Shown here: positions 26,354 through 35,265 of the stretch, piece by piece
How the letters are laid out: each line of letters starts with the position of its first letter
Numbering within the stretch: the first letter of the stretch is position 1
Assembly (NCBI GenBank): GCA_963516475.1
Contig: CAUQBR010000005.1
Location: 59,679 to 123,678, forward strand
Length of the DNA: 64,000 bases
Origin: JABCPE02 sp963516475
Lineage (GTDB): Bacteria > Bacteroidota > Bacteroidia > Flavobacteriales > Weeksellaceae
Direction of reading: 5' to 3'
Translations under genes and position numbers: made by a program
The notes under the pieces: model-generated
What the model was told of the DNA's origin: nothing
The model's input: only the letters and a program-made list of their open reading frames with translations
Database searches by the model: none

Positions 26354-26908
26354 ATGTCAGTAAAAATTAGATTACAAAGACACGGAAAAAAAGGAAAACC
26401 TTTCTTTCACATTGTGGTAGCAGATTCTAGAGCAAGAAGAGATGGTAGATTCATCGCAAAACTTGGAACTTACAATCCTATCACCAATCCAGCAACTATC
26501 GAACTAGATGTGGATGCTGCAGTAAAATGGTTGAACAATGGTGCTCAGCCTACAGACACTGCTAGAGCTATCCTTTCTTACAAAGGTGCTCTTTACAAAA
26601 AACACCTTCAAGGAGGAGTTGCTAAAGGAGCTTTCAGTGAAGCTGAAGCTGAAAAAAGATTTAACACTTGGTTAGCTGAAAAAGAAGCTAAAATCCAAGG
26701 TAAAAAAGATGGTTTAGCTAAATCTAAAGATGATGCTAAAAAAGCTGCTTTAGAAGCTGAAAACAAAGCTAATGAAGCAAGAATCAACGCTAAAAAACAA
26801 GCTGAAGAAGAAGCAAAAGCTGCTGCTGAGGCTGCTGAAGCACCAGTAGAAGAAGCTCCTGCTGTAGAAGCTGAAGGAGATGCACCTGCTGAAGAAACTG
26901 AAGCTTAA
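26354..26908 (+). CDS. rpsP: 30S ribosomal protein bS16 with long C-terminal tail
   Basis: 184 residues, about twice the 82 of E. coli S16. The conserved core is residues 1-90 (VKIRLQRHGKKGKPFFHIVV, RDGRFIAKLGTYNPI). Beyond it comes a charged helix rich in Lys/Ala (KDDAKKAALEAENKANEARI) and an acidic Ala/Glu/Pro tail ending PAEETEA. Extended S16 tails are common in Bacteroidota. rimM follows 12 bases later, the classic rpsP-rimM pairing (without trmD and rplS here). Confidence 0.96.
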   Translation: MSVKIRLQRHGKKGKPFFHIVVADSRARRDGRFIAKLGTYNPITNPATIELDVDAAVKWLNNGAQPTDTARAILSYKGALYKKHLQGGVAKGAFSEAEAEKRFNTWLAEKEAKIQGKKDGLAKSKDDAKKAALEAENKANEARINAKKQAEEEAKAAAEAAEAPVEEAPAVEAEGDAPAEETEA

Positions 26909-26920
26909 AAAAACTTACCG

Positions 26921-27445
26921 ATGCAAAAAGAAGATTGCTATTTTTTAGGCAAAATTACTCGTAAGCACGGTCTTTCGGGAAATCTGATTTTAAAATTAGA
27001 TACAGACCAACCCGAAATTTATAAAAAATTGGAATCAATATTCGTTGAAATCAACGGACTATTGGTTCCGTTTTTTATTGAAAAAATCATTTGGAGTAAA
27101 CAAGATTCTCTCAATATTCTTTTCAAAAACTCCTCAGAAGCGCTGGTGGAACAACTTATTGGTAAAAATGTATTTCTTCCGCTTTCTACTCTTCCAAAAC
27201 TGAGTGGAAATCAGTTTTATTATCACGAAGTTATTGGTTTTGAAATTTTAGAAAAAGATGGAAAAACCTGCGGAAACATCGTTTCTGTAAATGACCAGAC
27301 CGCTCAACATTATTTCATTTTAGACTTGGCTCAGAAAGAAGTCATCATTCCTATCGTAAAGGAATGGATTTTAGAAGTAAACAGAGATGAAAAATTCATC
27401 AAAATGGAACTTCCAGAAGGGCTGATAGATGTTTTTCTTAACTAA
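26921..27445 (+). CDS. rimM: Ribosome maturation factor RimM
   Basis: A 174-residue two-domain factor: N-terminal beta-barrel RimM domain (YFLGKITRKHGLSGNLILKL) and C-terminal PRC-barrel (YHEVIGFEILEKDGKTCGNI, then VIIPIVKEWILEVNRD). It assists 30S head assembly and binds S19. Co-transcribed with rpsP. No trmD follows; the downstream neighbour is on the other strand. Confidence 0.95.
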   Translation: MQKEDCYFLGKITRKHGLSGNLILKLDTDQPEIYKKLESIFVEINGLLVPFFIEKIIWSKQDSLNILFKNSSEALVEQLIGKNVFLPLSTLPKLSGNQFYYHEVIGFEILEKDGKTCGNIVSVNDQTAQHYFILDLAQKEVIIPIVKEWILEVNRDEKFIKMELPEGLIDVFLN

Positions 27446-27468
27446 AAAAAGCTCCTTTTTAGGGAGCT
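27444..27468 (-). terminator. Terminator overlapping the pdxH stop codon
   Basis: On the minus strand AGCTCC..GGAGCT closes a 6-bp stem followed by seven T. The last pdxH codons (Leu-Ala-Pro-stop) form the 5' arm, so termination begins inside the gene. Confidence 0.7.
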
Positions 27469-28100
27469 AATCTTGATGTTTTCCACTTACCATCTTGGAA
27501 CTGATATACTATCCTGTCATGCAGACGGTTAGGTCTTCCCTGCCAAAATTCTATTTCATACGGTTTGGCAAGATATCCACCCCAATGTGGAGGTCGTGTC
27601 ACTTCTTTCCCTTCAAATTCTTTTTCTAAATCTTGTAATTTTTGGGCTAAATAAGCTTTGCTAGGGATTTCTTCGCCTTGTTCAGAAGCCCACGCTCCTA
27701 ATCTGCTTCCTCTAGGTCTCGATGCAAAATATTCATCCGACATCTCTGGAGAAACTTTTTCCAGTCTTGCTTTTATCATCACTTGGCGTTCCAAAGCCGG
27801 CCAAAAGAAATAGAGACAAGCCACTTTGTTCTTATCTATAGATTTCCCTTTTTTACTATTATAGTTGGTATAAAACACAAAGCCTTCCTTACTGTAACTT
27901 TTCAGAAGCATGGCTCTCGTTCTAGGGCAGCCGTCATCATCTATCGTAGAGAGAATCATAGCATTAGCCTCAAAAATATCAGGGTGCTTGTCCGCATCTG
28001 CAAACCATTCCTTGAAATGTTCCATAGGATTTTCCTTTACTTCGTGGTCGTGAAGTTCGAACTGCTCGTAGACTTGGCGTTTGTCGTGTAAGTTTTCCAT
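27459..28100 (-). CDS. pdxH: Pyridoxamine 5'-phosphate oxidase
   Basis: A 213-residue FMN enzyme making pyridoxal 5'-phosphate from PNP or PMP. Landmarks include AMILSTIDDDGCPRTRAMLLK (FMN site), FYTNYNSKKGKSI, the RPRGSRLGAWASEQ segment, and the C-terminal EFWQGRPNRLHDRIVY, with the last Arg-Leu pair (SRLAP) as in full-length family members. It is monocistronic with its own promoter box at 28126-28133 and an attenuator-like terminator overlapping its stop. Confidence 0.96.
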   Translation of the reverse strand: MENLHDKRQVYEQFELHDHEVKENPMEHFKEWFADADKHPDIFEANAMILSTIDDDGCPRTRAMLLKSYSKEGFVFYTNYNSKKGKSIDKNKVACLYFFWPALERQVMIKARLEKVSPEMSDEYFASRPRGSRLGAWASEQGEEIPSKAYLAQKLQDLEKEFEGKEVTRPPHWGGYLAKPYEIEFWQGRPNRLHDRIVYQFQDGKWKTSRLAP

Positions 28101-28125
28101 ATTTTAATATTTACAATTTATACTA

Positions 28126-28133
28126 CAAAGGTA
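28126..28133 (-). promoter_or_regulatory. -7 box for pdxH
   Basis: On the minus strand TACCTTTG matches TAnnTTTG exactly, 25 bases before the pdxH ATG. No convincing -33 TTTG is visible. Confidence 0.5.
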
Positions 28134-28255
28134 AGATTTAATTCCTACTATTTGGGATAGGATTTAATGTTTTTTATTTGTAAAAAAGAAAAAATAGTCG
28201 CTTTAAATCATTTTAAATTCTTAAATTTAGCCCATTAATTTAATTTTTTCTAAAA

Positions 28256-30379
28256 ATGAAACGACTATTTTTATTAGCTGCCTTCATTCTGAATTTTATT
28301 CCAATGAAAGCTGATGAAGGAATGTGGCTTATGATGCTTATCAAAAGGCTGAATGGCGTAGATATGCAGAAACAGGGGCTGAAACTGACTCCTGAAGAAA
28401 TCTATTCAGTAAACAATTCTAGTTTAAAAGATGCCATCGTAAGTTTTGGTGGTTTTTGTACTGGGGAAATCGTATCCAAAGAAGGACTTATCTTTACTAA
28501 CCACCACTGTGGATACGGCTCTATCGCTGCGCTTTCTACTCCACAGAAAGACCACCTGACTAATGGTTTCTGGGCGATGAACAAAAAAGAAGAGCTTCAC
28601 GCTAAAGACCTGTTTGTGAGATTCCTAGTAAGAATGGGAGATGCTACAGAAAGAATAAACTCTAAGCTGGACAATAAGATGTCTGCAAGCCAGAGACAAG
28701 ATATTATCAATCAGGAATTTAAAGCGATTGAAAAAGAAAATAGCGAAAACGGAAAATACTCTGTTGTGGTTCGTTCTTTCTTCAATGGAAATGAGTTCTA
28801 TTATTTTGTTTATCAAGACTATAAAGATATTAGATTAGTAGGAACACCTACCAACTCTATTGGTAAATTCGGTGGAGATACAGACAACTGGGAATGGCCA
28901 AGACACACAGGAGATTTTGCGGTTTTCAGAGTGTATGCAGATGCGAACGGGAACCCGGCGGAATACTCTCCAAACAATGTTCCATTAAAACCTAAACACC
29001 ACTTGCCTGTTTCTCTAAAAGGTATCAAACCTAATGATTTCACGATGATTGTAGGATACCCAGGGAGAACGAACAGATATTTGACTTCTTATGGAATCAA
29101 CCAATTGATTACCAAGGATTATCCAGCTTGGGTAGATGCTTCTAAAGCAGCTATGGATGTGATGAAAAAATACATGGACAAAGACCAAGCTATCCGTTTG
29201 GACTACGCAAGTTCTTATTCCAGCACGGCTAACTACTGGAAAAACAGAGCAGGAACGATAGAAGCGGTTTTGAAAAACAAAACCATCAATGCGAAACAAG
29301 ATTTGGAAAAAGTATTTCAAGCGTGGGCTGATAAGCCAGAAAACAAAGCAACTTACGGTAATGTTCTGAAAGAAATAGAAGAATACTACGCAAAAACTAA
29401 CGAAAGAAATGTAGAGCTGAACTATCTAAGACTGATGAGCAGAAGAGCTGCTTACATCAATATGCCATATGTATTAGGAAACAAATTGGCTGTTTATGCT
29501 GACCAAGATACTAATGGGCAGGCTGCCATGAAAGCAAAACTAATAAAAGAAGTGGAAAGCATCTACGAAGACTTTCATCCACAGGTAGAAGCTGACCTTT
29601 TCGTGACACTGCTTACACTTTATAAAAACAAAGTAGATATAAACCACCAATTACCTATCATCAGATTTACTAATCCAAATGAATTTTCTCCTAGCGGTCT
29701 TTTTGATTCCAAAGAGAATGTTTTGAACTTCATTAACAATCCTAAAAAACGAATATTGGAGAAAAACCCATTATATCAGTTCTCTTCTATTTTAGTAGCT
29801 GAAGCTCAGATGATTGCCAATAAATACAAGCAAGACGAAGAGAAATTCGCAGAAAACACGAGACTTTTCTTGGACGGACTTAGAAAATCCCACCCTAACA
29901 AGAAATTCTACCCTGACGCTAACTCTACTATGAGACTTACCTATGGTTCTGTGGACAAACTGCCTTTCAGAAAAGACAGAAAATACCACGGCGTGAAAGA
30001 CAACTACTACACAGACCTTACAGGAATGGTAGCTAAATACAAAAAAGGTGATGAGGAATTTGACCTTCCGCAAAGACTTCTTGACCTTTATAAAAAGAAA
30101 GACTACGGACAATACAAAGACAAAAAAGGATACCTTCCGGTGAATTTCCTTTCTAATAATGACATCACAGGAGGAAACTCTGGTTCGCCTATCATCAATG
30201 CTGAAGGACACCTTATCGGTCTTGCTTTTGATGGAAACAGTGAGGCACTGAGCGGAGATATCGTTTTCGAACCAGCTCTACAAAGAACTATCAATGTGGA
30301 TGCTCGTTTTGTGCTTTGGGTAATTGACAAATTCTCTGGTGCTAAACACCTCATCGATGAAATGACAATCGTGAAATAG
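28256..30379 (+). CDS. S46-family dipeptidyl-peptidase, DPP7-like
   Basis: A 707-residue secreted serine exopeptidase with a signal peptide (LFLLAAFILNFIPMKA) and mature start at DEGMW, typical of S46. The catalytic triad is visible: His in FTNHHCGYG, Asp in WPRHTGDFAVFR, Ser in GGNSGSP. Eighteen residues after the catalytic Ser, where DPP11 has Arg (Asp/Glu specificity), this protein has Gly (LAFDGNSEALSG), as in DPP7, which prefers hydrophobic P1 residues. Such enzymes feed dipeptides to asaccharolytic Bacteroidota. It is monocistronic, with a strong terminator downstream. Confidence 0.93.
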   Translation: MKRLFLLAAFILNFIPMKADEGMWLMMLIKRLNGVDMQKQGLKLTPEEIYSVNNSSLKDAIVSFGGFCTGEIVSKEGLIFTNHHCGYGSIAALSTPQKDHLTNGFWAMNKKEELHAKDLFVRFLVRMGDATERINSKLDNKMSASQRQDIINQEFKAIEKENSENGKYSVVVRSFFNGNEFYYFVYQDYKDIRLVGTPTNSIGKFGGDTDNWEWPRHTGDFAVFRVYADANGNPAEYSPNNVPLKPKHHLPVSLKGIKPNDFTMIVGYPGRTNRYLTSYGINQLITKDYPAWVDASKAAMDVMKKYMDKDQAIRLDYASSYSSTANYWKNRAGTIEAVLKNKTINAKQDLEKVFQAWADKPENKATYGNVLKEIEEYYAKTNERNVELNYLRLMSRRAAYINMPYVLGNKLAVYADQDTNGQAAMKAKLIKEVESIYEDFHPQVEADLFVTLLTLYKNKVDINHQLPIIRFTNPNEFSPSGLFDSKENVLNFINNPKKRILEKNPLYQFSSILVAEAQMIANKYKQDEEKFAENTRLFLDGLRKSHPNKKFYPDANSTMRLTYGSVDKLPFRKDRKYHGVKDNYYTDLTGMVAKYKKGDEEFDLPQRLLDLYKKKDYGQYKDKKGYLPVNFLSNNDITGGNSGSPIINAEGHLIGLAFDGNSEALSGDIVFEPALQRTINVDARFVLWVIDKFSGAKHLIDEMTIVK

Positions 30380-30400
30380 TTTTTTTTCATGATAATTATA

Positions 30401-30434
30401 AAAATCTACGGGAAATTTTCTCGTAGATTTTTTT
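30401..30434 (+). terminator. Terminator of the S46 peptidase gene
   Basis: A 10-bp stem AAAATCTACG / CGTAGATTTT with an 11-base loop, followed by a run of seven T. Confidence 0.85.
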
Positions 30435-30437
30435 GTG

Positions 30438-30445
30438 TATTTTTG
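30438..30445 (+). promoter_or_regulatory. -7 box for the cysteine-cluster protein
   Basis: TATTTTTG matches TAnnTTTG and lies just after the S46 terminator. It overlaps an in-frame GTG at 30435, so that upstream start cannot be the real one. Confidence 0.45.
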
Positions 30446-30464
30446 CGGAAATAATGAGCAGAAA

Positions 30465-30953
30465 TTGGATTTAGATTTTTATAAAAAACAGGCACAAGCC
30501 AAACAAAAAGAACACAAAAAATTCTTAGACAGCCTGAAAAAGAAGCCGCCAAAGAATCTGGACTACATCACTTTGGAAACTCACGAAGAAGTTTTCGATG
30601 AGATAGATTGTCTGAGCTGTGCCAACTGCTGTAAGACCACAGGCCCGCTCTTTACAGAAAAAGATATAGAGCGGATTTCTAAACATTTACGCCTTTCTCC
30701 TGCTGATTTTGAGAAGAAATATCTCCGCATGGATGAAGACAATGACAAGGTGTTACAAAATCTGCCCTGCCCTTTTCTTGCAGAGGATAACACCTGCCTT
30801 ATCTACGATATCCGCCCAAAAGCCTGCCGCGAATATCCACATACCGACCGCAAGAAAATCTACCAAATCAATCATCTCACGATTAAAAACACCATCATCT
30901 GCCCTGCCGCCTATCTCTTCGTAGAGAAAATGATGAAAAAAATCCAAAAATAA
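30465..30953 (+). CDS. YkgJ-family cysteine-cluster protein
   Basis: About 162 residues. The zinc- or iron-chelating cysteine cluster is complete: CLSCANCCKTTGPLF, then CPFL, CLIYDIRPKACREYPH and a late CPAA. An N-terminal basic helix (FYKKQAQAKQKEHKKFLDSL) precedes it. Family members bind metal; their role is not settled. I set the start at TTG 30465 because the upstream GTG lies in the promoter box and there is no in-frame ATG before the conserved part; this start is uncertain. Confidence 0.8.
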   Translation: MDLDFYKKQAQAKQKEHKKFLDSLKKKPPKNLDYITLETHEEVFDEIDCLSCANCCKTTGPLFTEKDIERISKHLRLSPADFEKKYLRMDEDNDKVLQNLPCPFLAEDNTCLIYDIRPKACREYPHTDRKKIYQINHLTIKNTIICPAAYLFVEKMMKKIQK

Positions 30954-31028
30954 TACTTCCTTAAATTTTATCAATGGTAACAATTGATATAGTTTATGTG
31001 TTCATTTTTTCATTTTATTTTTTTATTG

Positions 31029-31036
31029 TATATTTG
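31029..31036 (+). promoter_or_regulatory. -7 box for the secreted hypothetical protein
   Basis: TATATTTG matches TAnnTTTG, 20 bases before ATG 31056. It lies inside the longer open frame beginning at 30996 and so supports the later start. Confidence 0.5.
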
Positions 31037-31055
31037 CGACCTTAAATTTACACTT

Positions 31056-31877
31056 ATGACAAATAAAATTTTACTATTAGGTTTATTATTGGGAGGAGTA
31101 TCTATAAATGCCCAAGTTATTAATGAAACAAAAGCTGCTGGTAAAACAGGACAAAAAGTAGGAATCAATACTACTATTCCTACAAGAACACTAACTATAA
31201 AAAACTCTACTGCTAATGATGGAAAACCTCTTCTTAGGCTAGTAGATGCACCTATATATAACAAGAATGTTGGCTCTGTTATGGATGCTGACTTAGGTGG
31301 AAATACAGCAACTTCTACCAATTACACAGATTATAGACCTCTTGTAGTGGATAAAATAGGGGATGTATATCAAGGTCTCCCTATCAATAATATGAGTATC
31401 CTTACCCTTACTATTGATAATGTAGAAGGAGATTGGATTTCTAGTTTTGACACAGGGATTAATTATGATAAATATGCTGTTGCTATAATGAGTGCATTCT
31501 TTAAGTTACCAGCAAAATCAGGTAATAATTTAGTAATGCTAACAGGAAACTCTGGAGTTCCTAATGCTACAAATGGAAGTTCAACTAGTGCCAGAATTGC
31601 TCCTCCAACAGTGATATTAAAAAAAGATGGAAATAATTGGGCTATAGAAGCCGATTATGATAATATGAGCCCTGAAAAATTCACTAAGAATCTCACATCA
31701 AGAGGAGTTAGTAGTAATGTCAATGGTTCATGGGTGATTTCTCTATTGGTAGGTAGAAGAGATGCTATTAATTTTACTGAACTTAACTTTAATCAAGGCG
31801 GATCATCCACAGGAAATGGACCTGGTAACTCAACTTATGCAACCCAATTACAAAATTTCCTACAAAAATTAGAATAA
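31056..31877 (+). CDS. Secreted hypothetical protein
   Basis: 273 residues from MTNKILLLGLLLGGVSINAQ, a clear signal peptide cut after NAQ. The mature part begins with a segment around VGINTTIPTRTLTIKN, a phrase common in flavobacterial surface proteins related to phage-tail-like or autotransporter-like repeats. The rest is Asn/Ser/Thr/Gly-rich, mostly beta by appearance, with no cysteine in the mature chain. No enzyme motif and no type IX secretion C-terminal domain are recognisable. It is a single gene with its own promoter box and terminator. Confidence 0.7.
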   Translation: MTNKILLLGLLLGGVSINAQVINETKAAGKTGQKVGINTTIPTRTLTIKNSTANDGKPLLRLVDAPIYNKNVGSVMDADLGGNTATSTNYTDYRPLVVDKIGDVYQGLPINNMSILTLTIDNVEGDWISSFDTGINYDKYAVAIMSAFFKLPAKSGNNLVMLTGNSGVPNATNGSSTSARIAPPTVILKKDGNNWAIEADYDNMSPEKFTKNLTSRGVSSNVNGSWVISLLVGRRDAINFTELNFNQGGSSTGNGPGNSTYATQLQNFLQKLE

Positions 31878-31891
31878 AAAACAATCAAAAT

Positions 31892-31922
31892 AAAAACACT
31901 CTCCATTCAGAGGGTGTTTTTT
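31892..31922 (+). terminator. Terminator after the secreted hypothetical protein
   Basis: AAAAACACTCT / AGGGTGTTTTT (one G-T pair) with a short loop and continuing T-run. Confidence 0.75.
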
Positions 31923-31948
31923 TGTATAGAATATTAAACTAAAATCCT

Positions 31949-31956
31949 TATTTTTG
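31949..31956 (+). promoter_or_regulatory. -7 box for glyS
   Basis: TATTTTTG matches TAnnTTTG, 16 bases before the glyS ATG, implying a very short leader. TTTG at 31921-31924 is 24 bases upstream, a little farther than usual. Confidence 0.45.
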
Positions 31957-31972
31957 CACAAATTTTTTAACG

Positions 31973-33514
31973 ATGGCAAAGCAAGAAGATGTTTTTAAGA
32001 AAGTGGTTTCTCACGCCAAGGAATATGGATTTATTTTCCCTTCTAGTGAGATTTATGATGGACTTTCTGCAATATATGACTACGGACAAAATGGTATAGA
32101 ACTAAAAAACAACATCAAACAATATTGGTGGAAAGCGATGATTCAGCTCAATGAAAACATTGTAGGGCTGGATAGTGCTATCTTTATGCACCCTACCATT
32201 TGGAAGGCGAGCGGGCATGTGGATGCCTTCAACGACCCACTGATAGACAACAAAGACAGCAAAAAGCGCTTTCGTGCTGATGTCTTGATAGAAGACTACT
32301 GTGCAAAACTAGAAGACAAAGCCCAAAAAGAAATAGAAAAAGCTAAAAGACGCTTCGGTGAGGCTTTTGATGAGGCGCAGTTCGTTTCCACTAATCCAAA
32401 AGTGCTGGAATACCGCGAAAAACAAAAAACCATTCTTTCCCGAATGGCTAAATCGCTGGATAATAACGACCTAGCTGATGTAAAAAACCTAATAGAAGAG
32501 CTGGAAATAGCTGACCCAGACACAGGCTCTAAAAACTGGACAGAAGTGAGACAGTTTAACCTAATGTTCGGGACTAAATTAGGAGCTGCTGCCGAGAATG
32601 CGATGGACCTTTACCTTCGTCCAGAAACGGCGCAAGGGATTTTTGTGAACTACCTCAATGTTCAGAAAACTTCACGCCACAAACTTCCTTTCGGAATTGC
32701 ACAGATTGGTAAAGCATTTAGAAATGAAATTGTAGCGAGACAGTTTATTTTCAGAATGAGAGAATTTGAACAAATGGAAATGCAGTTTTTCGTGCCGCCA
32801 GGAACGGAACTAAAATTCTACGAAGAATGGAAACAAAAGAGACTAAACTGGCACCTTGCCCTTGGTCTTGGCGAAGAAAACTACAAATTCCATGACCACG
32901 AAAAACTGGCTCACTATGCTAATGCAGCAGCGGATATAGAATTCAAATTTCCATTTGGGTTTAAAGAATTGGAAGGAATTCACTCCAGAACGGATTTTGA
33001 CCTTTCGGCTCACGAAAGATATTCAGGAAAAAAACTACAATATTTTGACCCAGAAAGAAACGAAAGTTATGTTCCGTATGTGGTGGAAACTTCAGTAGGA
33101 TTAGACCGATTATTCCTAGCCCTATTCTCTCACTGCCTGAAAGATGAAGTCTTGGAAGATGGTTCAGAGAGAACGGTATTGTCCTTGCCACCTGCCCTTG
33201 CTCCTGTAAAAGCTGCCATTTTACCACTGATGAAAAAAGATGGAATGGGAGAATATGCAGAAAAAATCTTCAATGATTTGAAATATGATTTCAATCTTAT
33301 TTATGAAGACAAAGACAGCATCGGTAAGCGATACAGAAGACAAGACGCCATAGGAACACCTTTCTGTATTACCATAGACCACGACACCCTTACTGACCAC
33401 ACAGTAACGATAAGACACCGTGATACTATGGAGCAGGAGCGTGTAGCAGTTTCTGAACTGAGACAAATCATAGACAACAAAGTAAATTTCAGAAACTTAC
33501 TTAGTAAGATTTAA
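31973..33514 (+). CDS. glyS: Glycine-tRNA ligase (dimeric, eukaryote/archaeal-like type)
   Basis: A 513-residue single-chain class II synthetase, not the separate alpha and beta subunits of E. coli. Motif-type landmarks: LRPETAQGIFVNYLNV, FGIAQIGKAFRNEI (motif 2 region), REFEQMEMQFFV, and motif 3 ETSVGLDRLFLALF. The C-terminal anticodon-binding domain contains YRRQDAIGTPFCITID. Monocistronic; a strong shared terminator lies after it. Confidence 0.97.
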   Translation: MAKQEDVFKKVVSHAKEYGFIFPSSEIYDGLSAIYDYGQNGIELKNNIKQYWWKAMIQLNENIVGLDSAIFMHPTIWKASGHVDAFNDPLIDNKDSKKRFRADVLIEDYCAKLEDKAQKEIEKAKRRFGEAFDEAQFVSTNPKVLEYREKQKTILSRMAKSLDNNDLADVKNLIEELEIADPDTGSKNWTEVRQFNLMFGTKLGAAAENAMDLYLRPETAQGIFVNYLNVQKTSRHKLPFGIAQIGKAFRNEIVARQFIFRMREFEQMEMQFFVPPGTELKFYEEWKQKRLNWHLALGLGEENYKFHDHEKLAHYANAAADIEFKFPFGFKELEGIHSRTDFDLSAHERYSGKKLQYFDPERNESYVPYVVETSVGLDRLFLALFSHCLKDEVLEDGSERTVLSLPPALAPVKAAILPLMKKDGMGEYAEKIFNDLKYDFNLIYEDKDSIGKRYRRQDAIGTPFCITIDHDTLTDHTVTIRHRDTMEQERVAVSELRQIIDNKVNFRNLLSKI

Positions 33515-33520
33515 TAATAA

Positions 33521-33547
33521 AAAAAGCAGGAAATATTTCCTGCTTTT
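33521..33547. terminator. Bidirectional terminator between glyS and clpX
   Basis: A near-perfect palindrome AAAAAGCAGGAAA / TTTCCTGCTTTTT, flanked by A- and T-tracts; the two genes converge on it. Confidence 0.85.
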
Positions 33548-33567
33548 TGTTTTTAAATATTTGAATA

Positions 33568-34758
33568 TTAAAATTCTATTTTGCTTTCATCTATGACTAA
33601 TGAACCTCCGAGCTGGTCTATGTCATACATGTATTTTTCCAAAACTTTTTCGGTCGTTCCTCTCAGTCCTCTCGCTCCTAAACCTTTTTCCATCGTTTCT
33701 TTTACTATTTTTTGTAAAGCTCCTTCGGTGAAACTCAGCTCCACTCCATCTAGTCTGAATAGTTCTATAAACTGGTTGATAATAGAGTTTTTAGGCTCGC
33801 TTAGGATTCTCAGCATGGTTGCTTCATCTAGTTTATCCAAATGAGTCACAATAGGAAAACGCCCCAAAAGTTCTGGGATAAGACCAAAATTCCTCAAATC
33901 CGTAGCATCCAATTTGTCTAAAATATAGGAATCATCTTCCACCTTATTCGTCTTCTCCGAGCTGAAACCTATCGTCTGCTTGTTCATTCTTCGTTCAATG
34001 ATTTCTTTGATACCATCAAACGCCCCTCCTGCGATGAATAGGATGTTCTGAGTATTTACCTGAATGTATTTTTGGTCTGGGTGCTTTCTCCCTCCTTGTG
34101 GCGGCACATTTACGATACTTCCCTCTAAAAGTTTCAAAAGTCCCTGCTGAACGCCTTCCCCAGATACATCACGAGTCAAACTCGGATTATCCGATTTTCT
34201 AGCGATTTTATCTATTTCATCTATAAAAACGATGCCTCTTTCGGCTTTTTCCACATCATAGTCAGACACCATCAGCAGTCTGGACAGAATACTTTCCACA
34301 TCCTCCCCTACATAGCCCGCCTCTGTAAGAACCGTAGCATCCACGATACAGAACGGAACTTCCAGCTGTCTAGCGATAGTTTTAGCCAAGAGCGTTTTTC
34401 CTGTTCCTGTCTCTCCCACCATGATGATGTTAGATTTTTCTATCTCTACAGATTTATTTTCATCTGCATTGTGAGCCAGTCTTTTGTAATGATTATAAAC
34501 CGCTATTGAAAGCTGTTTTTTCGCTTGGTCCTGCCCTATTACATATTCATCCAAAAATTCCTTGATTTCTCTCGGTTTCTTTAGCTGAGCCGAAGTTTTT
34601 ACAGATGAATGATTTTTATTTTCTTGCTCATCAGTCTCTTTCACTATGGTGTGAGCCTGCTCTATACAGTAGTTGCAAATAAACCCATTCTGACCAGAGA
34701 CCAAAACAGATACCTCATTCTTATTTCTTCCACAAAAGGAACATTGATTAGGATTCAT
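33568..34758 (-). CDS. clpX: ATP-dependent Clp protease ATP-binding subunit ClpX
   Basis: A 396-residue AAA+ unfoldase. The N-terminal C4 zinc domain is CSFCGRN...CNYC. Walker A is GETGTGKTLLA, the pore loop is in EAGYVGEDVESIL, Walker B is IVFIDEIDKIA, and the C-terminal domain has the GLGARGLRGTTEKVL sensor-2 segment. The ClpP-binding IGF-type loop region is near QTIGFSSE. clpP is not adjacent, unlike in many bacteria. It is the last gene before convergent glyS. Confidence 0.97.
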   Translation of the reverse strand: MNPNQCSFCGRNKNEVSVLVSGQNGFICNYCIEQAHTIVKETDEQENKNHSSVKTSAQLKKPREIKEFLDEYVIGQDQAKKQLSIAVYNHYKRLAHNADENKSVEIEKSNIIMVGETGTGKTLLAKTIARQLEVPFCIVDATVLTEAGYVGEDVESILSRLLMVSDYDVEKAERGIVFIDEIDKIARKSDNPSLTRDVSGEGVQQGLLKLLEGSIVNVPPQGGRKHPDQKYIQVNTQNILFIAGGAFDGIKEIIERRMNKQTIGFSSEKTNKVEDDSYILDKLDATDLRNFGLIPELLGRFPIVTHLDKLDEATMLRILSEPKNSIINQFIELFRLDGVELSFTEGALQKIVKETMEKGLGARGLRGTTEKVLEKYMYDIDQLGGSLVIDESKIEF

Positions 34759-34828
34759 CTAATTCTTTTTTGTTTTTATGAATAAATAAACTCCAATAAG
34801 AATTTATTGAAGTTTGTAATTTTAGTGA

Positions 34829-35218
34829 TTATTGCCCTGTTATTGCTTTTTGAATTTCTCTGAATTCCTCTTCTGTGAATTTCAGTTTTTCATTAGTAAA
34901 ATTCAAATCTTTGATTTCATTGATAGGAACTAGGTGGATATGCGTGTGCGGAACTTCCAGCCCTACTACGGCTACACCCACTTTTACACATGGAATAGCT
35001 GCTTTTACCTTTTTAGCTACTTCTTGCGCGAATGCCCAGAGCTTTTTATGCTCCTCTGCTTCCATATCAAAAATAAAATCCACTTCTTTTTTAGGAATTA
35101 CCAATGTATGCCCTTTGGCTATCGGCATGATATCTAAAAACGCCAAATGATGCTCATCCTCTGCTATCTTGTAGCACGGAATTTCGGCATTGATTATTTT
35201 TGTGAAAATTGAAGCCAT
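34829..35218 (-). CDS. HIT-family protein (Hint-like)
   Basis: A 129-residue nucleotide-binding hydrolase with the histidine triad HTHIHLVP near residue 93 and the N-terminal FTKIINAEIPCYKIAEDEHH typical of the Hint branch. These enzymes hydrolyse AMP-lysine or AMP-amide type bonds. It lies 47 bases downstream of greA on the same strand and is likely co-transcribed with it, an arrangement common in the phylum. Confidence 0.92.
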   Translation of the reverse strand: MASIFTKIINAEIPCYKIAEDEHHLAFLDIMPIAKGHTLVIPKKEVDFIFDMEAEEHKKLWAFAQEVAKKVKAAIPCVKVGVAVVGLEVPHTHIHLVPINEIKDLNFTNEKLKFTEEEFREIQKAITGQ

Positions 35219-35265
35219 TTTATTGATTTTTAAGGTTTTACTATCTATTTAATTCAGCCAAAAGA

